Shown: positions 8,696-17,428, numbered from the stretch's first letter. The stretch is DNA of 64,000 nt from Ruegeria lacuscaerulensis (GCF_013034685.1 NZ_WQGO01000008.1:62001-126000), one strand, 5' to 3'. Program-made: numbers and translations. Notes: a model not told the origin generated them from the sequence alone.

Positions 8696-9316
8696 ATGCC
8701 CCGCGCCTTTTCCGAATTGACCTTCACCCCGGCGGTTCTGGCCCATCAGGAACGGATGGGATCAGCAAGGACCTATGCCAAGTTCATCGAAGACGGGCCG
8801 CAGCAAGGGCACCAGATCGGTCCGGCAGAGAAAGCGTTTATCGAGGCGCGGGACGGGTTTTACCAATCTACAGTGTCCGAGACCGGCTGGCCCTATGTAC
8901 AATATCGCGGCGGGCCGATTGGGTTCCTGCGCGTGCTGGGGCCCACGACTATCGGCTACGCCGATTTTTCGGGCAACAAGCAATATATCTCGCGCGGGAA
9001 TCTGGACGGGAATGACCGGGTAGCGATGATCCTGATGGACTACGCCAACCAACGCCGGTTGAAAATACTGGGTCGGGTAGAGTTCACCGAGGGCGAAGCC
9101 GCCGCCGCCAGCCTCTATCCCGATGGGGCCGAAGCACCAGCCGAACGCGCCGCGATCATCCGGGTGGAGGGGCTGGACTGGAACTGCCCCCGACACATCA
9201 CGCCGCGCTTTACCGAGGCCGAATTGCGCCCGCATCTGAACACGCTTGGTCAGCAACTGGCGCAGCTTCAGGTCGAGAACGAAAAGTTAAGGCAAGAGCT
9301 GGCACAAAGATCTTGA
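8696..9316 (+). CDS. Pyridoxamine 5'-phosphate oxidase-like FMN-binding protein
   Basis: A 206-residue protein with a split-barrel flavin-binding fold. The N-terminal PNPOx-like core contains FYQSTVSETGWPYVQYRGG, FADFSGNKQYISRGNL-like and NDRVAMILMDYANQRRLKILG segments, which frame the FMN phosphate site. The last 35 residues (LGQQLAQLQVENEKLRQEL) are a predicted coiled coil, an addition that may mediate oligomerisation. It follows the DUF1348 gene by 12 bases in the TetR-controlled operon. True pyridoxine biosynthesis is unlikely; these proteins usually reduce or oxidise small molecules. Confidence 0.85.
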   Translation: MPRAFSELTFTPAVLAHQERMGSARTYAKFIEDGPQQGHQIGPAEKAFIEARDGFYQSTVSETGWPYVQYRGGPIGFLRVLGPTTIGYADFSGNKQYISRGNLDGNDRVAMILMDYANQRRLKILGRVEFTEGEAAAASLYPDGAEAPAERAAIIRVEGLDWNCPRHITPRFTEAELRPHLNTLGQQLAQLQVENEKLRQELAQRS

Positions 9317-9335
9317 ACCGACCCGTAAGGTCTCA

Positions 9336-9524
9336 GTGAGTTTAGGAATGGAAAAACTGTCAATGCTACGCACGACACTCAACCTCACCGGCCTGTGCCT
9401 TTTGGGCCTGCTGGCTTGCGTATCGGTCCTGATGCTGGGCTTTTTTGCCTCGCCCGAAGCGGTGCGCGCAGCGCCGCCTGCGCAGTATAACTCGCTGTTG
9501 TTGCAAGCCTTGCCCCAGCGCTGA
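9336..9524 (+). CDS. Small hydrophobic protein, unknown
   Basis: A frame of 62 residues from a GTG at 9336 (AAGG five bases upstream). Shorter starts at 9348 or 9363 are possible; the last gives 53 residues. The protein has one long hydrophobic segment (NLTGLCLLGLLACVSVLMLG) followed by a short Ala/Pro-rich tail, so it is either a signal peptide with a small mature part or a single-span membrane protein. It lies between the flavin-oxidase gene and the copper promoter. No family is recognised and it may be spurious. Confidence 0.35.
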   Translation: MSLGMEKLSMLRTTLNLTGLCLLGLLACVSVLMLGFFASPEAVRAAPPAQYNSLLLQALPQR

Positions 9525-9558
9525 GCCACAATGCATGGCGGGTATGCGGCATAAACCC

Positions 9559-9590
9559 TTGACCTTCCCGTGACTGGAACCCCCACTTAG
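9559..9590 (+). promoter_or_regulatory. CueR-type copper promoter
   Basis: TTGACC (9559-9564) followed by a spacer of 19-20 bases to CACTTAG (9584-9590) gives the over-long spacing typical of MerR-activated promoters. Within the spacer lies ACCTTCC, seven bases, GGAACCC (9562-9582), matching the left half-site of the copper-regulator dyad well and the right half-site partly. It lies about 20-50 bases before copA, whose operon ends with a CueR-type gene. Confidence 0.65.
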
Positions 9591-9609
9591 AGGGCAACAG
9601 CAGATCAGG

Positions 9610-12090
9610 ATGAGTCGGATGACCACCGCACATGAAACCCGATTGAACATCACAAGAATGGGCTGCGCATCCTGCGTGGGGCGCGTGGAAGCGGCCTTGC
9701 AAGGCGTCGCGGGCGTGTCCGAGGCAACGGTGAATTTCGCGGCCGGGACGGCGCAGGTCGCGTACGACGGCCCCCTCAGCGATGTAACGCAAGCGCTGCA
9801 GGCTGCGGGGTATCCGGCTGCAACAGCCGATGTCACGATGAAAATCGACCAGATGAGCTGCGCCTCTTGTGTGAACCGGGTCGAGCGTGTGTTGCGCGCC
9901 GACCCCGCCGTGATCGCAGCGGATGTGAACTTGGCCACCGAAAGCGCAACGATCCGCTATGTAGAGGGCGCGACAGACCCTGCCTCGCTTGCAAAACTGG
10001 CGGGCGATGCAGGGTATCCGGCGCATATCGCCCAGACGGACGAGACCTCCGCCGACAAGGCACATGAGGCCACGGCACTGACCCGCACGACTTTGATCGC
10101 GGCAGCGCTGGCCTTGCCCGTATTTGTCCTTGAAATGGGCGGACACATGATCCCCGCCTTTCATCATTGGGTACATCAGACCATAGGATTGCAGGCCAGC
10201 CACCTGATCCAATTCGCCCTGACCTCGGCCTTGTTGGTCGGACCGGGCCGGGTGTTTTACGTCAAGGGTATTCCGTCGCTGCTGCGGCGCGCACCGGATA
10301 TGAATGCGCTGGTTGCAATGGGTACGGGCGCGGCGTATCTGTACTCGGTCATCGCCACTTTCGCGCCGGGCCTCTTACCGCAAGGCAGCGCGAATGTGTA
10401 TTTCGAGGCTGCCTCGGTCATCGTTGTCCTCATCCTTCTGGGCCGCGCGATGGAGGCGCGGGCCAAAGGCCGCACCGGCGCTGCGATCCGCAAGCTGGTA
10501 GGCCTGCAGCCAAAAACCGCGCGCGTCGAACAGGGCAACACCACCGTGGACCGCCCGATTTCCCAGATCAACGTCGGCGACGTCCTGCAAATCCGCCCAG
10601 GCGAGCGGGTTCCGGTAGATGCCGTGGTGCTGGGCGGCACGTCCTATGTCGATGAAAGCATGATCTGCGGCGAGCCCGTCCCGGTTGGTAAAGCCCCCGA
10701 CGATCAGGTGGTGGGCGGCACGGTAAACGGCACCGGCGCACTGCGCGTGCGTGCGGCGCGGGTCGGGGCCGATACGGTTCTGGCGCAGGTGATCCGGATG
10801 GTTGAACAGGCGCAGGGGGCCAAGCTGCCAGTTCAGGGGCTGGTCGACAAAATTACCGCGTGGTTTGTGCCTGCCGTGCTGGCTGTTGCACTGTTGACCA
10901 TTGCGATCTGGCTGATCTTCGGACCAGCACCTGCCCTGCCGATGGCGCTGGTCACGGGGGTTTCGGTCCTGATCATTGCCTGCCCCTGCGCGATGGGTCT
11001 GGCGACGCCAACTTCGATCATGGTCGGCACCGGGCGCGCGGCTGAGTTGGGTGTTCTGTTCCGTGAGGGCGATGCGCTGCAACAGTTGCAACAGGCCAAA
11101 GTTGTGGCCTTGGACAAGACCGGTACCCTGACCATGGGCCGGCCCGAGCTGGAAAGTGTCACCACCGTCAACGGGTTCGATCGCGACGACGTGTTGCGCC
11201 TGGCCGCTGCGGTGGAATCGCGGTCCGAGCACCCCGTCGCCACCGCCATCACGCGCGCCGGGCCTGCGGACTTGCCGCAGCCAACAGAATTCACATCTCA
11301 GACCGGGCTGGGCGTCCGGGCCGTGGTTGAAGGGCGCGAGGTGGTGATCGGTTCTCCCCGGCTGATGTACCGGAACGGGGTGGATTTGTCGGGCCTGACG
11401 CCCGAGGCAGATCAGCGCGCCGCCGCAGGGGCCACGCCTTTGTTTGTGGCGATTGACGGTCAGGCTGCGGCTTTGCTGACGGTGTCGGACCCCGTCAAAC
11501 CCGGCACGATTGAGGCTCTGGACAGGCTGCACGCGATGGGCCTGACACTTGCCATGGTCACGGGGGACAACGCCCGCACAGCGCAGGCGCTGGCCGATAA
11601 GCTGGGCATCGACCACGTGACCGCCGAGGTGCTGCCCGATGGCAAGTTGCAGGCGATCAATGCTCTACGCGACCAATTTGGCGCGCTGGCCTTTGTGGGC
11701 GATGGCATCAACGACGCCCCTGCGCTGGCCGCTGCCGACACCGGCGTGGCGATTGGAACCGGCACGGATGTGGCGATTGAAACCGCCGATGTCGTGCTGA
11801 TGTCCGGCGATCTGCGCGGTGTGGCCAATGCCGTTGAGATCAGCCGCCGGACGATGCGCAACATCCGTCAGAACCTGGGTTGGGCCTTCGGGTACAACAC
11901 CCTTTTGATCCCGGTGGCGGCGGGCGCTTTGTATCCCCTTGGCGGACCGCTGCTGTCCCCGGCTTTGGCAGCAGGAGCGATGGCCTTGTCCAGCGTCTTT
12001 GTCGTCACCAACGCCCTGCGCTTGCGACGGGTGCGGGCCAGCCTGCCCGAACGGGACATGAAACACCAAACTCAGGCGGTGGCCTCATGA
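9610..12090 (+). CDS. copA: Copper-exporting P1B-1 ATPase CopA
   Basis: An 826-residue cation pump expelling Cu(I) from the cytoplasm. Two N-terminal heavy-metal domains carry GCASC (about residue 18) and SCASC (about residue 84). Eight membrane spans follow, with the metal-site CPC in ACPCAMGLATP. Also present are the phosphorylation site DKTGTLT, the nucleotide-domain SEHP, and GDGINDAP. The YN pair (WAFGYNTLL) and MALSS in the last two spans mark the copper(I) subclass. The ATG at 9619 is an alternative start with better spacing from AGG at 9607. A CueR-type promoter precedes it and its stop overlaps the cueR start by four bases. Confidence 0.95.
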   Translation: MSRMTTAHETRLNITRMGCASCVGRVEAALQGVAGVSEATVNFAAGTAQVAYDGPLSDVTQALQAAGYPAATADVTMKIDQMSCASCVNRVERVLRADPAVIAADVNLATESATIRYVEGATDPASLAKLAGDAGYPAHIAQTDETSADKAHEATALTRTTLIAAALALPVFVLEMGGHMIPAFHHWVHQTIGLQASHLIQFALTSALLVGPGRVFYVKGIPSLLRRAPDMNALVAMGTGAAYLYSVIATFAPGLLPQGSANVYFEAASVIVVLILLGRAMEARAKGRTGAAIRKLVGLQPKTARVEQGNTTVDRPISQINVGDVLQIRPGERVPVDAVVLGGTSYVDESMICGEPVPVGKAPDDQVVGGTVNGTGALRVRAARVGADTVLAQVIRMVEQAQGAKLPVQGLVDKITAWFVPAVLAVALLTIAIWLIFGPAPALPMALVTGVSVLIIACPCAMGLATPTSIMVGTGRAAELGVLFREGDALQQLQQAKVVALDKTGTLTMGRPELESVTTVNGFDRDDVLRLAAAVESRSEHPVATAITRAGPADLPQPTEFTSQTGLGVRAVVEGREVVIGSPRLMYRNGVDLSGLTPEADQRAAAGATPLFVAIDGQAAALLTVSDPVKPGTIEALDRLHAMGLTLAMVTGDNARTAQALADKLGIDHVTAEVLPDGKLQAINALRDQFGALAFVGDGINDAPALAAADTGVAIGTGTDVAIETADVVLMSGDLRGVANAVEISRRTMRNIRQNLGWAFGYNTLLIPVAAGALYPLGGPLLSPALAAGAMALSSVFVVTNALRLRRVRASLPERDMKHQTQAVAS

Positions 12091-12476
12091 ATATCGGAGA
12101 CGTGTCGACCCAGACGGGCCTGCCCGCCAAAACGATCCGGTACTATGAAGACATCGGGCTAGTCAAACCGCTGCGGGACGACAACGGGTATCGGGTATTT
12201 CGCAGCCAGGACGTGCACAAGCTGAACTTTCTGGGCCGCGCTCGCGCCTTAGGGTTCACCATCGAAGACTGCCGAACCCTGATGGCACTTTATGAGGACG
12301 AAACCCGCGCCAGCGCGGATGTCAAAAAGGTCGCCCGGGCACATCTCGCGCAGATCGAGGCCAAGATCGCCGATCTGAACGCCATGCGGGATACGCTGGG
12401 CCATCTGGTAGAGGCCTGTGCCGGGGACGACCGTCCAGATTGTCCGATCCTGCAAGATTTGGGTGGCGAACCATAG
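12087..12476 (+). CDS. cueR: CueR, copper-responsive MerR-family regulator
   Basis: A 129-residue MerR protein. The winged helix starts MNIGDVSTQTGLPAKTIRYY and includes IGLVKPLRDDNGYRVF. A long dimerisation helix follows. The metal loop has Cys111 and Cys119 separated by seven residues (CAGDDRPDC), the copper/silver/gold CueR pattern. Its ATG lies inside the copA stop (ATGA), so the regulator is translated with the pump it activates, giving a feedback loop through the promoter at about 9560. Confidence 0.92.
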   Translation: MNIGDVSTQTGLPAKTIRYYEDIGLVKPLRDDNGYRVFRSQDVHKLNFLGRARALGFTIEDCRTLMALYEDETRASADVKKVARAHLAQIEAKIADLNAMRDTLGHLVEACAGDDRPDCPILQDLGGEP

Positions 12477-12573
12477 CGCAGGGTTGCCCTTTTCGCGCAG
12501 CTTTGCTTTGTCTCTGCTAAACATTCCGATCTGCTGCACTAAGTGGGTATCGGACAGCAGAGAGGATCTCCAC

Positions 12574-13446
12574 ATGGCAAAAGTCGCGTTTTTGGGTTTG
12601 GGTGTAATGGGCTATCCGATGGCCGGCCATTTGCAAGCCGCCGGTCACGACGTCACCGTTTATAATCGCACCACAGCCAAAGCTGAGGCTTGGGTCGCCC
12701 AGCATGGTGGCTCGATGGCGGCGACACCACGCGAAGCCGCTGAGGGCGCGGCCTTTGTCATGGCTTGTGTGGGCAATGACGACGATCTGCGCATGGTCTG
12801 CAATGGTCCGAACGGCGCGTTTCATGGTATGTCCGACGGGTCGATATTTGTTGATCACACAACCGTATCCGCCAAAGTCACGCGTGAGCTTTACGAGGCC
12901 GGAAAGGCCGCAGGTATTGCGTTTGTTGACGCTCCGATCTCAGGCGGGCAGGCGGGGGCTGAGAATGGGGTCTTGTCGATCATGTGCGGCGCAGATCAGG
13001 CGGCCTATGATGCGGCAGAACCGGTGATGCAGGTCTATTCCAAAATCTGTCGCCGTATCGGCGAAAGCGGCGCAGGTCAGATGACCAAGATGTGCAACCA
13101 GATTGCCATTGCCGGATTGGTGCAAGGTCTGAGCGAGGCGCTGCATTTCGCGGAAAAGGCCGGGTTGGACGGGCGATCGGTTGTTGAAGTGATCAGCCAG
13201 GGGGCGGCCGGCAGCTGGCAGATGGCCAATCGCTATGAGACGATGCTGGACGATCATTTCGACCATGGTTTTGCTGTCGACTGGATGCGCAAGGATCTGG
13301 GGATTTGCCTTGATACCGCGGATGAGACCGGAGCCTCGCTGCCGGTGACAGCCTTGGTCGATCAGTTCTACAAGGATGTGCAGAAACTGGGCGGGGGGCG
13401 GTGGGATACGTCCTCGCTGATCAAGCGGTTGCGCGCTTTGGGGTGA
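12574..13446 (+). CDS. 3-hydroxyisobutyrate dehydrogenase-family NAD(P) oxidoreductase
   Basis: A 290-residue beta-hydroxyacid dehydrogenase. The N-terminal Rossmann motif is FLGLGVMGYPMAGHL (residues 6-20). The substrate signature FVDAPISGGQAGAENG and the catalytic lysine region GAGQMTKMCNQI (near residue 170) are all present. The start was chosen at 12574 behind AGAGAGG; the frame extends upstream without support. Candidate substrates are 3-hydroxyisobutyrate, tartronate semialdehyde or succinic-semialdehyde-type compounds; sequence alone does not separate them. It stands alone after cueR and before the large fusion gene. Confidence 0.88.
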   Translation: MAKVAFLGLGVMGYPMAGHLQAAGHDVTVYNRTTAKAEAWVAQHGGSMAATPREAAEGAAFVMACVGNDDDLRMVCNGPNGAFHGMSDGSIFVDHTTVSAKVTRELYEAGKAAGIAFVDAPISGGQAGAENGVLSIMCGADQAAYDAAEPVMQVYSKICRRIGESGAGQMTKMCNQIAIAGLVQGLSEALHFAEKAGLDGRSVVEVISQGAAGSWQMANRYETMLDDHFDHGFAVDWMRKDLGICLDTADETGASLPVTALVDQFYKDVQKLGGGRWDTSSLIKRLRALG

Positions 13447-13454
13447 TCGGGAAA

Positions 13455-13530
13455 GGGGGGCTGTCTGCCCCCCCATCGCGCCAGGGCGCGATTCCCCCCG
13501 AGGATATTTTTGGCCAGATGAAGAGGATCC
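13455..13530. repeat. Composite intergenic repeat with two hairpins
   Basis: Two hairpins (GGGGGGC-TGTCT-GCCCCCC at 13455-13473; ATCGCGCC-AG-GGCGCGAT at 13475-13492) are followed by CCCCCCGAGGATATTTTTGG and CCAGATGAAGAGGATCC (13494-13530). A degraded relative of the last part occurs at 18314-18333. From memory, similar strings recur between genes in many roseobacters. It may also terminate the upstream dehydrogenase transcript. Confidence 0.6.
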
Positions 13531-13555
13531 CGTTTTGCGCGGGTCAGGGTTTGGA

Positions 13556-16500
13556 ATGGACAACATAACTGTGTTCTGGGCGGCCGCGTTGCGGACGCAA
13601 TGGGGATTGGACGCCAAGCTGACCCGGCTGGATGGCGAATATGATCTGAACTTCTTGGCGCGGGCGACCAATGGGCAGGATTATGTTCTGAAGGTTATGC
13701 GGCCAGGATGCGAGGCCGAGCTGGTGGACTTGCAGATCAAAGCGTTGGAGCATCTGGCCTCGGAAGCGCCTGGACTGCCGTTTCCCAAGGTGTTTGGCGA
13801 TTTGAATGGGAGGTTATTGCCCCAGATTACGGATCAGGACGAAAACCCCCGGCTGGTGTGGCTGCTCGAATGTCTGCCGGGTTCGTGTTACGCCAACGCC
13901 GCGCCTAAATCCGAGGAGTTGATCCTGAAACTGGGCCGCGTTCTGGGAGCAACCGACCGAGCACTTGAACGGTTCGATCACGCAGGTTTGCATCGCGCGG
14001 GTTTCAAATGGGACCTGATGCAAGCCAGTTGGATTGCGGATCATCTGGATACGGTCAATGACCCCGCGCGCCGCGTGTTATTGTCCGACATTTGCGCAGA
14101 GTTCGACACTGTCCGGGAGGTTTTGAACGACCTTCCGAGACAAGCCATCCACAACGATGCCAATGACTACAACATTTTGGTTGAGGGAGAATTAGGGCAG
14201 CGCCAATCTATCTCGGGCTTAATTGATCTTGGGGACATGTGCGCGGCACCCCGGATTTGTGATCTGGCGATCGCTGGTGCCTATATCGTTCTAGACCACC
14301 CACAGCCTCAGAGAGCGCTGGCCGCTTTGGTACGAGGGTATCATGCGGCCAATCGATTGCGGGCAGATGAGGTCGATCTGATCTGGCCGCTGTTGCGGAT
14401 GCGATTGGCGGTGTCGGTTGCAAACTCGACCTTGATGGCAATTGAGAATCCAGATGATCCCTATGTGACGATTAGCCAGGCCCCTGCCTGGCGGTTTCTG
14501 GAAAATGATACGGTCAATGGCGGCTTGATGGCGGCGCGGTTGCGCGTGGCCTGCGGGTTGCCTGTGACCGATGGGGCCGAACGGATCCACGCTTACCTAA
14601 CCGAACATCGAGGGCAGTTCGCCCCGATGTTCGGACAAGATCTGAGTGATGTGCCGATGGGGTCGCTGTCTGTTGAAAACTGCGTCTGGCCGCAAAACCC
14701 GTTCCACATGCCCTTGGCCGAGGCCGCGCGCGTAGGTGAGGAATATGGCGAAGGCCTGTGGCTGGGCTACTATAACGAGCCGCGCCTGATCTATGCCGAA
14801 CCCGGGTTCCGCAAGGGGCCGTGGAAGGCCTCGGACCGGCGCACGGTGCATCTGGCGGTAGACGTCTTTGCCCCGGCGGGCACCGTGTTGCATGCTCCGG
14901 TCAGCGGGCGGGTTGAGGCGGTCGAGAACCGCGATACCCATCTGGACTACGGCGGCGTGGTGATCCTGCATCATGAAACGCCCGAAGGGGATGCGTTCTA
15001 TACGCTGTATGGTCATCTGGACCCCGAGGTATGTGATCGGCTGAAACCCGGTGATCCGGTGGCACAGGGCGCGGCGTTCGCGCGGCTGGGGGATGCCACA
15101 CAAAACGGCGACTGGGCCCCGCATGTGCATTTTCAACTGGCAATGACCACCGACGGGATGCAAAGCGACTGGCCCGGTGTCGGTGATCCCGATGAGATGG
15201 AACTGTGGCACGCGGTTTGCCCCAACCCGGCGGCGCTACTGAACCTGCCCGATGACAAGGTGTTTTATCAGCCGACCGACAAACACGCGATTCTGCAGGG
15301 GCGGCACGACCATTTCGGCGGCAATCTCAGTCTGACCTACGATGATCCGGTGATGCTGGTGCGGGGGTGGAAACATCATCTGTTTGACGAATGGGGTCGC
15401 CCTTATCTGGACGCCTATAACAACGTCCCTCATGTGGGCCACGCTCATCCCCGTATTCAGGCGGTTGCGGCGGATCAGTTGAAACGGATGAATTCAAACA
15501 CCCGCTATCTGCACCCGGCGCAAACCGCTTTTGCAGATAAGATTCTGTCGAAACTGCCGGATCATCTGGAGGTCTGTTTCTTCGTCAATTCCGGTACTGA
15601 GGCGAACGAACTGGCGCTGCGTTTGGCCCGCGCTCATACCGGGGCCAAAGGGATCGTGACACCCGATCACGGCTATCATGGCAATACGAATGCGGCGGTT
15701 GCGATCTCGGCCTATAAGTTCAACAAGCCTGGTGGCGTGGGTCAGGCGGATTGGGTCGAACTGGTTGAAGTGGCCAACGACTATCGTGGATCGTTCAAGC
15801 GCGACGATCCCGACCGCGCCACAAAATTCGCGAATTTTGTGGACCCTGCGATTGCCGCTTTGCAGGACAAGGGCCACGGCATCGCCGGTTTCATCGCCGA
15901 GACCTTCCCCTCGGTCGGGGGTCAGATCATCCCTCCCAAAGGATATCTGCCCGCAGTCTACGAAAAAATCCGCGCCGCCGGAGGGGTGTGTATCGCCGAT
16001 GAGGTGCAGACCGGACTGGGGCGTCTGGGTGAGTACTACTTTGGCTTTGAGCACCAGGGCGCGCTGCCCGATATCGTGGTGATGGGCAAACCGATCGGCA
16101 ACGGGCACCCCTTGGGCGTGTTGGTCACGACCAGGGAAATCGCACAAAGCTTTGACAACGGGATCGAGTTCTTCTCGACCTTCGGCGGATCGACCTTGTC
16201 TTGCCGGATCGGGAAAGAGGTGCTGGACATCGTCGATGACGAGGGGCTGCAGGACAATGCCCGCGTGATGGGCGGACGGCTGATGGACGGGTTACGCAGG
16301 ATCGAGGCCGATTTTGGTTGTGTCGGCGATGTGCGGGGCATGGGCCTGTTTCTGGGGGTCGAGTTGATCAACCCAGACGGCTCCGAGGGCACCGAGATCT
16401 GCAAATACGTCAAGAACCGGATGCGCGATCATCGCATTCTAATCGGCAGCGAAGGGCCCAAAGACAATATCCTCAAAATCCGACCGCCTCTGACAATCGA

Positions 16501-16621
16501 GGCCGTGGACGTTGACATGATCCTGTGGGCATTGGGGAATGTTTTGGCCGAGGTGGGCGACTATGCCCCTGCCCCAACATGTGATCATGATCACCACCAT
16601 GCCGGCTGCGGGTGCTGCTGA
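13556..16621 (+). CDS. Kinase / M23 / class III aminotransferase fusion protein
   Basis: A 1021-residue three-part protein. Residues about 20-290 are an aminoglycoside-phosphotransferase-like kinase (catalytic loop AIHNDANDYNIL, metal site LIDLGDM), close to hydroxylysine or homoserine kinases. Residues about 430-545 are an M23/LytM-type domain that keeps the zinc-ligand pattern HLAVD and HVHFQ. Residues about 590-1000 are a PLP class III aminotransferase/phospho-lyase with NSGTEANELALRLARAHTG, DEVQTGLG and the lysine in VVMGKPIGNGHPLG. The tail ends in a Cys/His cluster (HDHHHAGCGCC). A kinase joined to a phospho-lyase-like domain suggests phosphorylation then elimination of an amino alcohol or hydroxy-amino acid. 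No signal peptide is seen, so the M23 domain would be cytoplasmic. Start set at 13556; TTG at 13535 is less likely. Confidence 0.88.
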   Translation: MDNITVFWAAALRTQWGLDAKLTRLDGEYDLNFLARATNGQDYVLKVMRPGCEAELVDLQIKALEHLASEAPGLPFPKVFGDLNGRLLPQITDQDENPRLVWLLECLPGSCYANAAPKSEELILKLGRVLGATDRALERFDHAGLHRAGFKWDLMQASWIADHLDTVNDPARRVLLSDICAEFDTVREVLNDLPRQAIHNDANDYNILVEGELGQRQSISGLIDLGDMCAAPRICDLAIAGAYIVLDHPQPQRALAALVRGYHAANRLRADEVDLIWPLLRMRLAVSVANSTLMAIENPDDPYVTISQAPAWRFLENDTVNGGLMAARLRVACGLPVTDGAERIHAYLTEHRGQFAPMFGQDLSDVPMGSLSVENCVWPQNPFHMPLAEAARVGEEYGEGLWLGYYNEPRLIYAEPGFRKGPWKASDRRTVHLAVDVFAPAGTVLHAPVSGRVEAVENRDTHLDYGGVVILHHETPEGDAFYTLYGHLDPEVCDRLKPGDPVAQGAAFARLGDATQNGDWAPHVHFQLAMTTDGMQSDWPGVGDPDEMELWHAVCPNPAALLNLPDDKVFYQPTDKHAILQGRHDHFGGNLSLTYDDPVMLVRGWKHHLFDEWGRPYLDAYNNVPHVGHAHPRIQAVAADQLKRMNSNTRYLHPAQTAFADKILSKLPDHLEVCFFVNSGTEANELALRLARAHTGAKGIVTPDHGYHGNTNAAVAISAYKFNKPGGVGQADWVELVEVANDYRGSFKRDDPDRATKFANFVDPAIAALQDKGHGIAGFIAETFPSVGGQIIPPKGYLPAVYEKIRAAGGVCIADEVQTGLGRLGEYYFGFEHQGALPDIVVMGKPIGNGHPLGVLVTTREIAQSFDNGIEFFSTFGGSTLSCRIGKEVLDIVDDEGLQDNARVMGGRLMDGLRRIEADFGCVGDVRGMGLFLGVELINPDGSEGTEICKYVKNRMRDHRILIGSEGPKDNILKIRPPLTIEAVDVDMILWALGNVLAEVGDYAPAPTCDHDHHHAGCGCC

Positions 16622-16626
16622 ACGAG

Positions 16627-16658
16627 CAGACCTCTGACCAGAAATGACCAGAGGTCTG
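16627..16658. terminator. Bidirectional hairpin between convergent genes
   Basis: CAGACCTCTG (16627-16636) and CAGAGGTCTG (16649-16658) form a perfect 10-base stem with a 12-base loop. It begins three bases after the aminotransferase-fusion stop and lies just beyond the end of the convergent gene at 16673. No long T-run follows on either strand, so it may need Rho or act as a transcript-end stabiliser. Confidence 0.55.
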
Positions 16659-16672
16659 GATCGGCATCGCTG

Positions 16673-17146
16673 TCAATGCAACGCGGCCGAGGGGGATAAA
16701 TGCCCGGTTGAGGGCAGAGGTTGCGGCGCGGTCATCTGGCGCAGCGCCAGACCCAGCTCTTCGGACAAGGCGGTAAGTGCGGGGGCAAAGTCCGGCCGGA
16801 CAATCAGCGTCGCCATCATCATCGCGTCCTCGCGCGCCCCTTCCGAGGCCGCAGCGATCATCTGCGCAAAACAGTTCTCATCCGCGCCAAGACAGGAACA
16901 CCCAACCTGATGACGGATCAAAGGGCGTCGCCCGTGATGCGCACAGAGCGCGCACAGTCGATCAATGGTCATCATTGCAACAGCTTCAGGTTCGGTGCCA
17001 AGGTCGACCCCGATCTTGCAGGCGATATCTTTGCGCGCCGTGGCGTCGCCCCAAAGCCGCAGGTACAGGACCGCGCTGGCCTCGATCGGGCTGAGATCGG
17101 ACAGCTTTCCAACCGCCGCCCCTCCGCGTGATAACGAGGCGGTCAT
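16673..17146 (-). CDS. Cys-rich hypothetical protein coupled to hemP
   Basis: A 157-residue soluble-looking protein of unknown family. The N-terminal third is helical (SPIEASAVLYLRLWG). The middle has a cluster of cysteines and histidines: LCALCAHHGR, then VGCSCLGADENCF (about residues 65-95), which could hold a metal or an Fe-S or haem ligand set. The C-terminal third is plain. Its ATG overlaps the hemP stop (AAATGACC), so it is translated directly after the haemin-uptake peptide, and shares any iron control. A role in haem or iron handling is inferred from position and cysteines only. Confidence 0.7.
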   Translation of the reverse strand: MTASLSRGGAAVGKLSDLSPIEASAVLYLRLWGDATARKDIACKIGVDLGTEPEAVAMMTIDRLCALCAHHGRRPLIRHQVGCSCLGADENCFAQMIAAASEGAREDAMMMATLIVRPDFAPALTALSEELGLALRQMTAPQPLPSTGHLSPSAALH

Positions 17147-17310
17147 TTAGTCAGGATCAGCTTGCCCGTGCGTGTAATGCGCAGGGTGTAAAGCTGGTCG
17201 CCCAACGCGATATGAGCAAGGTTCCCGCCTTTGGTCAGCTCTTCGGCCTTGTGTGCCGGCAGCATCGATACGGGGTAGGATTGCGTCGGGTTCGGGTTCT
17301 GCACATTCAT
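17143..17310 (-). CDS. hemP: HemP, haemin uptake peptide
   Basis: A 55-residue protein that is easily overlooked. The C-terminal part carries the HemP pattern: LPAHKAEELTKGG, then IALGDQLYTLRITRTGKLILTK (read from residue 34 on), close to the LRxTRxxKLILTK ending of known HemP proteins. HemP is encoded in haem-uptake loci and in some bacteria promotes transcription or expression of the haem receptor. A GGAG lies eight bases before the ATG. Its stop overlaps the start of the Cys-rich gene downstream. A TGA-N9-TCA site lies 104 bases upstream. Confidence 0.85.
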   Translation of the reverse strand: MNVQNPNPTQSYPVSMLPAHKAEELTKGGNLAHIALGDQLYTLRITRTGKLILTK

Positions 17311-17413
17311 CAGGTCAACTCCAGAGGGTCACGGGCGAAAGGCCGATTTCTGTTCTCATTTTTTGGGATGGCTGACCCGATTTCGGGTTGGCTGTGTGTC
17401 TTGCTGGATAATC

Positions 17414-17428
17414 TGATTATTTTACTCA
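17414..17428. promoter_or_regulatory. Candidate iron-responsive box (TGA-N9-TCA)
   Basis: TGATTATTTTACTCA fits the TGA-N9-TCA form reported for RirA-type iron boxes in alphaproteobacteria. It lies in the hemP/gph divergent gap, 104 bases from the hemP start and 106 bases from gph. The match is short and would occur by chance in about one in twenty gaps this long, so it is tentative. Confidence 0.4.

Noticed and set aside
10375..11616. A 413-codon minus frame inside copA
   Set aside because: Antisense to a complete CopA; no ribosome site or recognisable fold.
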